Part shown: positions 13,814 to 25,600 of the stretch, piece after piece
How positions within the stretch are numbered: position 1 is the stretch's first letter
Layout: each line of letters starts with the position of its first letter
Origin: Terebella lapidaria
Lineage: Eukaryota; Annelida; Polychaeta; Terebellida; Terebellidae
Reading direction: 5' to 3'
Assembly (NCBI GenBank): GCA_949152475.1
Contig: OX424560.1
Coordinates: 3,720,001 to 3,784,000 of the forward strand
DNA: 64,000 bases
Made by a program: the position numbers and the translations under genes
The notes under the pieces: generated by a model
The model's input: only the letters and a program-made list of their open reading frames with translations
Databases searched by the model: none
Told to the model about the DNA's origin: nothing

Positions 13814-14124
13814 ATATAGATAGATAGGGAGATAGATAGATATATTTATTTTCAGCTTTGATACATAATTATATACTTGCACATGTTAATAGATTTTACT
13901 TCAATTCAAATAACATTTTATAACCTTCAATAATAACAAAAAAATACATAATCATAATAATCATAATCATAAAATCATAATAATGAGGTAATAAATCTTA
14001 AGCTGAAGGACCAAATTAGCCGAAGCTGTCTTCCATTTGGCGCTTTTGAAATACGTTTAAATTATCTCTTGACAAATCTGAGCATCAAAATAAGTATATC
14101 AAAAATATGTGTATCAAAATATGT
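13814..14124 (-). mobile_element. Probable 3' tail of a LINE
   Basis: GATAGATAG-type repeats followed by ATATATTTATTTTCAGC mark the left edge. Beyond them lies AT-rich sequence with poly-ATAATC stretches. The layout (GATA tail, then TTTATTT, then 3' untranslated-like sequence) matches the 3' end of the LINE at 61068 on the same strand. Copies A and B lack the piece. It is too short to carry a reverse transcriptase motif, so the call rests on layout only. Confidence 0.4.
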
Positions 14125-14129
14125 ATATG

Positions 14130-15751
14130 CACCCTGTGGGAACACTGAAAGGGGTACACTAATGCAATGTATGTACGGGTCCCGTATGTGTACGGCATTC
14201 AGATGGACAACACTTCGGGAAAGTAGGTGATTTTGTTGCCAAACGTGCTCATTCTTCCGTCAAATGTGATATCTGTTATCCAATAGGTATCCCATTAGAT
14301 GACCTGGTTGTACTGGTATCTAATGCAAAACATTAAACGCGGATTTAGACAGATATATGGCTGTAGAGGTGTACCTAATCACGAAATTCACCCATTATCG
14401 CCCATCACTTGATGAGCTCACACCCCATGGTCAATGTTCGTGTGAGAAAAACAAGAGTTTGACTGAATACCAAAATTTTTACGCTTGCTGGGCACTCCTG
14501 CATCTGAAGAATACAAATGTCCACCAGTATAATAACTTTTAGAACTATAAACACGTAAAATGGAAACTGTACCACTTTCAGTCAAAGTGTACACCTTTCA
14601 GTAGGGACCCCCTAAATATATAGTACGACGTGTTTTGTCCTGTTTTTGTGATCTCTTATAGCGGGAAGGCTTGTCTGGTTTCGATTTCATTCATTTGATG
14701 ATTGATTTCCTCTACAGATGCAAATAATGTACGTAGCTGTGAATGTCAATGACCATACCAATTTCACATGGAAATGAAAATGATTATTAACTTAATGAAC
14801 AAATCACGGTTGCTAGGCTTTACACGTTACTGTAGTAGTCACAGTGTCGCATATCGTGAGTATAATGTAGGCCTATTATGTAATAGTTAAACAACGAGAT
14901 GGAGTGCATCGTGAAAAGAACTTACGAGGCCCGATAACCAATTTTACCCAGTGGTTTATAAAAAATCAATCCAAGAAAAATAATCCACTTCGTCTTCAAT
15001 AGTGAGGTTTCACAACTACGGTTCAATTATGACGAAATGACAGGAAACGACACCAGTCCGCACTTCAAATGGGGAAAATTATTGAAAAGCGTCATTTTGT
15101 ACCTAACTACGGAGCATCCCAAAAAGTTACATGTAGGCCTACATAGCACAATCAATTATACGCAAAGTTAACGTCGTTATGGGCGATTAAGTAAAATATA
15201 ACAACCTAGGGGTTTATATTTAAGAAATGGAAACACAGTTTGTGACAAAACCCGCATGCCTGCGACATAGGCTAATTACTGAAAGGTGTACACTTTGACT
15301 GAAAGTGGTACAGTTTCCATTTTACGTGTTTATAGTTCTAAAAGTTATTATACTGGTGGACATTTGTATTCTTTAGATGCAGGAGTACCCAGCAAGCGTA
15401 AAAATTTATGGTATGAATGAGCACTCTTGTTTTTTTCACACGAACATTGACCATGGGGTGTGAGCTCATCAAGTGATGGGCGATAATGGGTGAATTTCGT
15501 GATTAGGTACACCTTTACAGCCATATGTCTGTCTAAATCGACGTTTAATGTTTTGCATTAGATACCAGTACAACCAGGTCATCTAATGGGATACCTATTG
15601 GATAAAAGGTATCACATTTGACGGAAGAATGAGCACGTTTGGCAACAAAATCACCTACTTTCCCGAAGTGTTGTTCATCTGAAAGCCGTACACATACGGG
15701 ACCCGTACATACATTGCATTAGTGTACCCCTTTCAGTGTTCCCACAGGGTG
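14130..15751. mobile_element. Foldback transposon, 1622 bp with 474-bp inverted arms
   Basis: Arms at 14130-14603 and 15278-15751 are inverted copies of each other and close to identical. The element starts CACCCTGTGGGAACACTG and ends with its reverse complement. It is flanked by a perfect 5-bp direct repeat ATATG (14125-14129, 15752-15756). The core, 14604-15277, holds no open frame of note. Each arm is bounded by a word like ACTGAAAGGGGTACAC near its outer end and the inverted form GTGTACACCTTTCAGT at its inner end. The 5-bp duplication and CAC start recall Transib, but CACCCTG is not the usual heptamer, so I leave the superfamily open. Confidence 0.85.
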
Positions 15752-18239
15752 ATATGAATAATCACACGATAACAACACGTTTGCCCCTTTTGCAGGTTGG
15801 TATGCAATCATTTGGTAGGCATGCCCATATGACCAGTGGCATAATAGTTGTGATGTTTCCTTCACCTCATAAGAAATTGTTGTGGCATCGGATTCTGGCA
15901 ACAGCGAAATCAATAAAGCTTTGGATTGCTAATTTGAAAGATATCTAGGTGTCTATCTGTAAGGGTGACAAGAGTGAGGTGTATGATGTACGAGAATGGG
16001 GGAATTAATTCCGGGTAAGTCAGCTTAGGTTTGAGTCCAAATGATCATGCCCACATAAGCTGCCTTAGTCTAATAGGATCTTGTGACCAGAAACTAATAA
16101 TTGTTCCTGTCAACATACCACTGAATCGTTGTTGGTGTGGGAGTATTCCATGTTAGTACCTTGATGCAATTGTAGTGTACCATTCATATATATGTGAACA
16201 AAAGCATATACTATATGCTTTTTTAACATATATATTTTATTCACACTATTCATTACATGTATATTTCAATTCACCAAACAAGCCTTATTAATCAAAACCT
16301 TGTGGTGAGTGTGAAATGGAGGTCAACATAGCAATGAATCGTTACAGGAATGTAGTAATGAAGAACACCGGACCTGCAAAATTCTCACCGAGGGTCAACA
16401 ATTATATATGTGGCACCAAAACCATAAAAAAAATATGCAGAGTGCTTGAGTCATGTGAGCAGTGTTGATGATCGGTACCAGTGTGCCAAAAGGAATATAC
16501 CAGACACGCTGTACCACCAGTCGTCACACTGTTCAGTGTCATTTCTAATTAAATTAAACCCACTCAGAGATTTACAACATGCCCACTGTACTTCACAGTA
16601 TGAGCAGTGTCAGTTCGGAATCAGGCTAGTGTTCATGAGTATCAAGATTTGTATTCTGTAGATCCACTGTCCAGCTCTGACATTTGTAATTCACTGGCCT
16701 CTACATATGAATCACGCCACAGCAAGATGAATCTGAGAGCAATTACTCTTCAAATATGGTATGTTTTCTTCAGGCATGGAGTATTTATTTTAGGTTTAGC
16801 AATCTGCAATTCAACTAAATTATAGGAACGGAATATTTTAGCAGCACAGGAAACAAAATCGTCTTCAGAAAGATGTTCGCATCAGCCCTCCTGTAAGAGT
16901 TTTTTACAGTAAACGATCGTTGCAATGGGAAGACATTTTTTGGTCAGAAGTTGAGCAAGATTAGTCTGCGTCTGGTGTGGTGCACACAGTTTAATTATCA
17001 TCTTGATCTATACCTATACACAGATGTACATATTGTATCCAATGAAATTTATGCCTCAGTGTTCAGTATTCACATAGCTGTGGTGTATCGTTGCACATTA
17101 CCGTATTTCCCGGGGGAAGCGACATATCCGGCTCGGGACATATATTTGTCTGGAATGGTGACGCGAGCAGACAGCAGGAATTCAAAGGTACCTAGTGTGC
17201 TCACAGTGCTGCAAACTCGAGAAATATGTTTCATTTTTGGGTCTCAAAATCGCAGTGGTGTTTGGTTGCAGGCTGGCTATGGAGGCAAGTGTTTCAATGT
17301 GTAGGACTCGGCTTTGGTATAACATCTTGTCTTCTCTTTACCACAACTGGATAATTTGTGTGAACTGACTATTTATCACTAAAAAAAGGTCAAAGAAAGG
17401 TAAAAAAATTCAAAAGCCTATGATACAATACACATACCAATGCGTCACTCACAGATATAAAACCTGTTTGGGGACAACGTATTCACTGAAACCTTTAAAC
17501 TATCAATAAAGCATCTGAGCAGAACACTAAATGTGTTAGGTGGTGTCAAGTACTAGTACAGAAGATGGGAGAAGGTATAAAATTATCCACAGTCGATCAA
17601 GGACCTTGACAGGAAAAGCTCAAAGACATCCTGGTAACTGCTAGTCGCAAAGATTGCTCCTGACAAGAGAAAGGTCACGTCGAAAAGTGGACCAGTTGTA
17701 ATCTGATTTGCCCCGGACCACTACCTTGTTGCACCAGGCGAGGATATTGAGCAACATCCATCGCAGCATATGCTTCCGCAGTCGTAGTTTTTCAATAGTG
17801 GACACGCACATCAGTAATTCATATCAAACTCAACACCAACACATGGCATATACCAACAATGCGTCCAATTCAAACTTTAAATGAGCGAGGGGTTGTCAAA
17901 CATTTCAAAACGAGATGATACCGTACATAATGTAATCCATGATCGTTCAATGATCTGGACAGGAATCTCAAAGAAATCCTACTAATTGGTTGATCTCTCT
18001 TGGCACCAGAAAGGTCACGTCAGAGAGCTAACTTGCCACCCCATCACATCGCCAGTGTTATCGGGAAGGGATATCGAGCAATATTGGTTATGTTCTTCTG
18101 GTTTTTCTCTGTTCAGCAGGTTCGGTATTTGCTGGTTTAATCATCTTGTTAAACTGATTTTCCACCAGAAGGTGCACATACATTGCATATTGCTAATATG
18201 TGTCATACAATGGTTCATAATACAAGTGAAATATCTGAT

Positions 18240-20330
18240 ACTGGTTGACGAATCAACAAATGTTTTGCCTGTGTTACTCTGTATACGTCAATTTAGGAGT
18301 ATCTATCAGTTTGGGTTTTGGTTCACATCTTACTTCCTGCTACAGGTCTCAGAATGGCAGATATTGCTTTTTACAAGAATGATGTTCTCAAGGATGCTCA
18401 CAAATAAGGATGTCTAGCATTTCCTGTTGTTATTAGTTCTCTATCTACATCGATATCATTTTCCATGAATCGTGCCAGTATCCCCAAACTGTCCACTCAC
18501 GAGCTACTATGCACGTGTCGTTCTTGTTTGCTGTGGAGTTATCTGATATAGATTCTGCCAACGAAGGACAAGGCTTTGTTCATGATATCGTGCGCACCAA
18601 GGACAGATCACATACATGTATCAGTGCTGTTCTCAAACCTCAAGCACCTTGTTCCCTCGATTCGCCAGTCCGAACCAGAGCTCTTTGATAATAGTCAAAA
18701 TCGAAACAAACTTTATTTCTCATGTTAAAAGACCTCTAGTCTGACAAATTATTGTCTGCCAGTCCTCATCTTTACATTGTCTACTGTACATTTTTGTCTT
18801 TGAAGTTTGCAGTCGAATCTCAGCACAGAAATAGTCAGTTTCTCACAATCGGTATCAGACTGGCCATGTACCTCTGTTACATGTATGTGCAACATTTTTT
18901 GATAAGGTCATTTTTCCGATATGCTTAAATGTTGTCATTTGTTAGTCTGTAATCAAGTCACTATTTGTTTTGAGCCAAAAAAATATTTCCCAGGTAACCT
19001 TTGTTATACCATTAGGTAATTTTTTTTCGCATTGGTAGAATCAGTTCCTTCATGATTGATAATGATGATATGTGTTGAACGTTTTCACCCTAAACATATA
19101 AAATTTCATTGTTCCACCTTGATATGACTAGTGCTACAAAAGAACTCCCTCCCCCTGTTAATTATTCAAACAGTCGTAAGGCTTCAGTCTGGGCTGGGAC
19201 TTAAATGTTGACTGATACAGGACATGGGTCGAGAACTATATAAATTTCGTGACTTTTAATAAGGCTGTGACACTTAGTCATAACTACTACACGACTCAAT
19301 ATTCTTACCTTTCAAAGTCAGTGTTATTACAAAAAAGAGAGTAATATAGTTCATGTTCCCATATCATTATAGTTAGGGTTTACAGGCCGTAGCAGTTCAT
19401 ACTTCAAAGATGACGGAATTCATTCGCTAGAGACGTTTTTTCACAATACAATGCCATTTTTGTGAGGTTTATCCTCATCCATAAACGACAATGTCCGGTT
19501 TTGTTGTTTTCAGGTATGAAAGGAGCACGTGTTTTTCCAGAGATTTCCTTCAAGTTGCACACCCAGATGCACAAAACCAGGATTTTTGGTGATACTAATT
19601 GACATTGTATAAGACCATGTAAACTGAATAGGGTCATGAATAACAATAAGGCACAAACGAGATATAAACTGAGGAAGTTTGGCAAAATGATGGTGATTGT
19701 CAAGGAAGGGTGCAGTATATTGATATTAACGGGCTTGAAGGCTTTTAAAACTGACAAATTCGCACGGTTAAGTATATTTAGTCATGACGTTGGTTGATGC
19801 AACCTGAGGGTATCTGAGCGGTCTCATTCAAAGTCATATAAAGCTCTCCTAGAGACCTGGTGTTCACCTTATTGGTGAGCAGAAGTATGGCGCCTTAACA
19901 TGACTCCAAGATTTCCACTTATTGATATCCAATGATATGTTAACATCCATATCAATTTCCATGAGACGTAACAATATCCCCGGTTGTCGGAAGCTCTCCA
20001 GTGTTTTCCTTGTTAATGTCTAATCTCGTATATAGTTCTCTTGTCATTTAAAGTAACGAAGAATGCTAAAACGAGTGTTATATGGACCGCTACTGCTATA
20101 CCGGTAAGATTCGGGAAAAAAACCAACGATGTGTACATGTGCCCGAGTCCTTCCATCGCTCCGGCAAATCAAATATATTCAGTGCACCCTTCTGATACAT
20201 ATGTTCTGTTTCAGTGTTTTGAACGATAATTATGCTAAATTTAATGTATTTAGATCATATAACGAAACACCAGATAATGATTATACGTACAATCAGTAGA
20301 AGACTCATTCACATCGGATCCTCATTTAGT
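18240..20330. other. Intergenic, no gene recognised
   Basis: The stretch holds short AT-rich frames only, the longest 117 codons at 19404-19757 (-) with no known motif. A weak direct duplication pairs about 18445-18500 with 19945-19995 (shared ATATCA, TTTCCATGA and ATCCCC words). A piece at about 19150-19235 faintly resembles the start of tandem unit A. Confidence 0.5.
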
Positions 20331-20790
20331 TTTCTTCAAGTTGGACTCCAATAAATCGTTTTGTCTCCCGGTCTCTTGGGAGATATCCGGTCAGTCTTAA
20401 GACGTCAGTTTGAGCTGTCAGTTTGGGGGCTATGACCGGAGGCAGAGAGTCAATATACAGCTCGCAGCTGACAAACACATGTGATGCTACAGGTGCTTCT
20501 GAATAATGACCTCAAAACAAAATATTTAACAATAACAAATATAGAAGAAACTCAACTTACATACATACGTACTTGTCCAGATTGCTGGCAATATCTAACA
20601 ACACACACTCGGTCATGGAAGAATGCATGGTCCATCAGTGGGTTGAACCTGATTCCTCAAAGACGTCCTGATCACTGATTGAAAGCTCCGGACAGCAGGA
20701 ATCTCACGTCCGAAAGTGGACCAATTGTAGTCTGATTTGGCTCATACTGCTATCTCACAACACCAGCAGCTCCAGACTAGGATAATGAGG
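20330..20790. repeat. Diverged partial copy of the 5-kb tandem unit
   Basis: The stretch at 20340-20510 matches A 15-190 in order (GAGATATCCGG, TAAGAC, AGCTGTCAG, GACC, CTGAATAATGACC). Then 20690-20745 matches the unit's tail (TCACGTC, AAAGTGGACCA, TTGTA, TCTGATTTG). A head fused to a tail with the middle missing implies a large internal loss. No gene. Confidence 0.65.
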
Positions 20791-22613
20791 TATAATCAAT
20801 GTTACCGGGGTTTTCCCAGTACCCTGGGGTCCACATACAACATATATATCTGTGATAATGTGAATGGTCTAAATAAGATTAATGCTCGTGGCGAAATAGA
20901 TAAAACGTAAATTGCATCGACGTATACCATGATTACTGCAACTTTATTAAAGAAAGTATGAAACATGTTGAAAAAGCGTCTGAAAAGTATTTATGTGAAA
21001 CGTTAATATAAGTACAACGTATGAGAACTATACAAAATATGGAATGAGGATACTACTAAATATTTTAAACATTCAAAATTAAACTATGTGTAGGCTATCT
21101 TCAGCCTCATTTTGACTTTGTCATGTGCAAATCATATCGCCCATACACTTCCTATCCAAAAATTCCTATCAGCAGCATGATCTAGCAACGAGTGTTACGT
21201 AGATGCCCTCGGCTGGTGTTGCTGGGATATCACTGCTCGATACAGTGCTATTGATAATTTCACTGCTCGATACAGGGAGATAGAAAACAGCTGCATTTAC
21301 CGGTAAATGTCTCTGTGAGTGCCTGGTTGGAACTGGTAGCCGTCGACCTAGTGAACATGTTGATGGCTGATATGCAGTTCACTGTTACTCACAATGTATG
21401 GATTGACGAATAACCTACATGTAAGCACAGAACAATAGAAAAATAAAGACGCTCGACGATCCATTTGTTTTCAAAGCCACATTTGCATTATCAGTTAGTG
21501 CACAGCTGCCGAACGACTATACAATAAAACAATCACGAAACTGAAATACATTCATCAAAATGCACAGGTTGTTATAATGAATGAAACAGATTGTAATCTC
21601 ATGTTTCATGATTGAAAATTTATGTTCGCAATAAATTTCACATCGTTAACACTTTTAGCCTGCAGACTGCTTTACTATGCATTTCCAAGAAGCCGATTCA
21701 ATGAAGCCACAATAAACGCTACTATGTCCTATTCACTTTCATATGTAGATATGTTTATTTATATATAGCTGATTTGAGTGACTAAGTAAAATTAATTAAA
21801 ATTTGTGTCAAGTTTTGTTGGATAATTTTAACGTCCAAAATCCCTCCTTAAATATTATTATCTTATAATTATGTAACACTATTGGACAATGTTAGTGTTT
21901 TCGCCATGATGGATCGCAAACACATACCGTGAATGTCTTACATTCCTTGAAAAGAACATTATCTGCGAAAGTGAATAGGGCGTGTATTCGCTATAGGGAT
22001 GTACATCTTACATGCGCAAGACTGTCCTGTTAATGTAATGTATATCATTTAATTTGGATCACAGACACATACCATGGATGTCTTACATTCCTCCTGAAGA
22101 ATATTATGGGCGGAAGTGAATAGGGCTCGTATCCGCTATAGAAATAAAACAATGCCTCCTCTATTTGTTGGCATTCATCAAGAGAAGCACTCTATTATCT
22201 ATTCAATTCCTTTGTTTTTATTCTGAAAATTATGTATTTTACGTACGTTTATGACATTATCAAACTCTGGTTGCAATGAATTGATACCTACACGGGGTAG
22301 CACAACTGTTGAAATCTACTGCTTATCACCATGAGTCCGGTCTGCACCAGGCATGTGACACAACTAATCCTAAACATTCAAGTGATAACGCATCCAATAA
22401 ACTGATAACGGACTGACTAACAATTCGAATCACTACTCTGTTCGTAGATGGATCCGCCTTTTAGCGATAATGGATCCGCCCTTATGTTTGTCACATGTGT
22501 CACCATAGTGAACCTCGCTACCGTGTCGTACATTCGCCTACTATAGATTTATTCGCTACTATCGATTCGGCTCCGGAAACTTGAGGAATTATCAGTACTT
22601 CTGGAAAACAGAC
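20790..22613. other. Upstream flank of the symporter gene
   Basis: No gene is recognised. A direct duplication of about 95 bp occurs at 21911-22004 and 22056-22150 (shared CTTACATTCC, AGTGAATAGGGC and CGCTATAG). The symporter's promoter should lie here or nearby, but I cannot point to a TATA box or a first noncoding exon with confidence. Confidence 0.5.
21911..22150. repeat. Local direct duplication (period about 145 bp)
   Basis: Two copies share ACACATACC, GATGTCTTACATTCC, GAAAGAACATTAT-type, AGTGAATAGGGC and CGCTATAG words in the same order, with scattered differences. Confidence 0.75.
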
Positions 22614-22691
22614 ATGATTGAGGATTTGAAACTATGGGATATATTCATACTCATATTCTATTTCATGGTTATAATGGCCGTAGGAATCGCG
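22614..22691 (+). CDS. SLC5 exon 1 (start, first helix)
   Basis: Begins at the ATG at 22614 and codes residues 1-26. The Asp-initiated hydrophobic run [17 protein letters not shown] is typical of the first SLC5 helix. The donor is GCG|GTAAGT, phase 0. The ATG is the only in-frame start near the helix, so I chose it; a short extracellular N-terminus is normal in the family. Confidence 0.85.
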
Positions 22692-25600
22692 GTAAGTAGA
22701 ATGCCACGTTCCGTTCACCTGTGTCAAATGTCCAAACTCTTGCCATACGTGTATTTCATCGTGTATTTGATTTTGAAAAAAAAATAAAGTGTTGTTAAGC
22801 TATTCAAAATCTAACTGACTTCATTCGGTGCTTTCGGGGTTGAACGTTCAGTTCAGTTTATGACATAATTTGTTTTGAAAGTTGGTGAAACCCGAACCTG
22901 TAACCACAGACATTTATCTCATGAGGGCGTGGGATTGCGTGGGAAGTAAAGAAAAGAATGTATGAAACGAATGTTGATTTCCGAACTGTTCTAATGAATT
23001 CAATGTGCCAGCGTGACTCAAATTATACGGATAGAAACAAAATTATTTCACAGTGTACTTCGTTTGTCCTTCCCCTACCACACGGTGGCTAGGCGTTACG
23101 CGTTATTCTGGGAGTGCCGCGTAAAATTATGAGTATTACGCGTTATCCGTGAGGAAATGGCAGCCTTTGGTTGACCCCTAGCAGGAAACACATACAATTT
23201 CGCTAATTTCATCAGTTTGAAATGTCGGATTTGGGTTTGCACGGAACATTACACATATTCATGGTTGTTGTTGAGAGTTTAAATTGAATAAATAAGCCAG
23301 CGTAGCGATACCTTCGGCTGCACAATATCTGTCAATTTTGCTTCAACAGCCGCCCTCCTCGGGTTTGAGTTTGAAAAATGTTAAATATCGGCATTATTGT
23401 AAACAGAATGAGAGGTCTATGATTTTGATAGTATGGGCTTCACATGTGCCTGTCTTCAAAATGTTTCACAATGGTCGCAAACGCCACGAATCTAGGTTGA
23501 ATGTGTCATTTGTTTATTTGCTATACCCGACGCGATTTGCGTGAGGGCATTACGCGTAAGTGCATTAGTAAATATTTTGTTGAGGTTGGGATATTTCTTT
23601 TTTTTTAATGCGAATTCTTCTCCAGTTTTACTGCTCAATTGATGGGATAAATTCAAGATCAAGGTATAATGTTTTCACTTGGTGAGCTTTTGTGTAAAGG
23701 ACACGAAATGCTCTTAGTTTTGTCAATTTCAGATTTATGAAGATTGGGAGGAACATATGGAGGATAATGATTAATGAGAAGTATCGTCAGTACTTGGAAC
23801 ATGTGCAGCCTCAAATCATACTTTAAAAATATATATGTATGCATTGCCACCTCTACTATCCCCGACAGCGGTCACGTTTCCTCAAGTTTTAACGCGTTTG
23901 TAGATTTTCTCCCTCAGGCTGATTTCTCCCTCAGGCCGAGTAAACCATAAAAAGCTTCTCATTTCATAAAATACTCGATTAAAACAACTGGTTGCATGGT
24001 GAAACAATAAAGAAAAATTTCTGCGAACATTCTATGATGTACCAACATGCACTTTGTTGGTTTCAATTGATAGCCGATAATATTTCACAAACGAGTCGCA
24101 AACGTGCGGGTGTTGTCACGAACTGTGTCTCCATTTTCGTAAATATAACGATGCATGCAAGTAATTCATAGTATCATACGTGATGCTTGCTCATTGGGAT
24201 GTTCCGTGGAAACAAAATTTTAGGAAGTAAAATGAACTTTTTTACGAACTCACCTCATTTGACGTGGGGACCTATGTCGTTTCCAGTGCAATTTCTTCAC
24301 GAATAACACGCAATACTCACGAATTTGCGCGGCACTCCCTGAATAACGCGTAACGCCTAGCCAAACATCTTAACATCAATTATGCACTTGTACACAGGGA
24401 TATGACCATCCAAATCAAGCTACCACTCCAATTTTCCCGCGTCTTCTTCACTCCTTCATGACACTCGCAAACACACAAAAAATGAAAAACACAACTTCAC
24501 TCGCAGTTATCTCACCCGACATACCAAAAAATATAATTTAAACAATTCTCAGCGGCGATATCTTCCTAATTTGAATCACTTTCTGGCAGATTTCTCACAG
24601 ATTTGTTGAATTATTTTTGATTTCACCCAATTTTCTGTCAATCACACAACATAATATTTAAGAGTTCACATGATCACCCTGCGGCGCCGCATTGAATAAA
24701 TACTATCGGAATATTGTTCTAACATACAGATTATAAATTTGTGCACACCGATTGAAAAATATTTCTGGTATGTCGACTTGGGGCTCCGTACGATTGGAAT
24801 ATTTCCTACACACACTTTATGTTCAATAGGCCACTGTCCATGGAAACAGAAGAAGTGCTGCAGGCTTTTTCTTGGCCGCGAAATCCATGACATTTCTACC
24901 AGTAAGTTTGTGCATCAATAGAGATAAACACCAATTATAGAGAGATATATATTGATAAACATAAAACAGGCATCTGCTTCCATGCATATCATGTGAGTGA
25001 GTGGTTTATTAGACTTTATTTATTTCAATGTTCTAGATTGGTGGCTCATTATTCGCAACTAATGTCGGAGCACCGATGTTCGTGGGTCTCACTGGCTCCG
25101 CTGCCGCTACTGGTTACGCCCCCGTCATCTATGAATGGCATGTTCGTATTCCGTGTTATGCTCATCGCGACAACTCTAACACACCCAAATGACCCCATTC
25201 CTTGCGAACATGGCGGATCAGCTGGAAATAATTTATTGATATTGAGCACACATAGAAACGATGCTCATAATGGTTGTGCGGCCGGTCCGGCCGTACTATT
25301 GTATCACTGAACGGCGCACTAGTTCCGCTTTACCGCAGTTAATTTGCACTTCCGGACAGTGGTTGCACCGAATGCAATCGAAATGCACGCTGTTTTACAG
25401 CGATCGTAATCGTGGTCCTATGTGAGGGGAAATTTAATAAGCGTGTTATGATTAATACGAATATAAAATATTTACCATATTATGTACGTCAGTAGATCTA
25501 TATCATGAACGTGTTCATGTGTGTGGAAAACCACTAGTATTTTACATATATTTTCGAGAACAATACGTTTCAGTGTTCATGGCGTTGATCTGTGCCCGGA

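Larger units (their letters stand above)
10500..18240. repeat. Direct tandem unit, copy C, interrupted by insertions
   Basis: The third copy keeps the order of A and B but is more diverged. Recognisable parts lie at about 10560-10932, 11709-12117, 12748-13813 and 15757-18240. Between these lie four inserted pieces described separately. Removing them leaves a unit of about the same length as A and B. No product is recognised. The longest frame, 143 codons at 17986-18417, lies across the copy end and resembles no family I know. Confidence 0.8.

Noticed and set aside
16951-17304. 117-codon frame taken as a gene
   Set aside because: It lies in copy C and is not open as a whole in A and B. Only the short shared part is kept as a finding.
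19404-19757. 117-codon minus-strand frame
   Set aside because: Hydrophobic, AT-driven composition, no family resemblance and no supporting context.
24993-25310. 105-codon plus-strand frame
   Set aside because: It covers symporter exon 3 in another frame. The exon's own frame carries the SLC5 motif.
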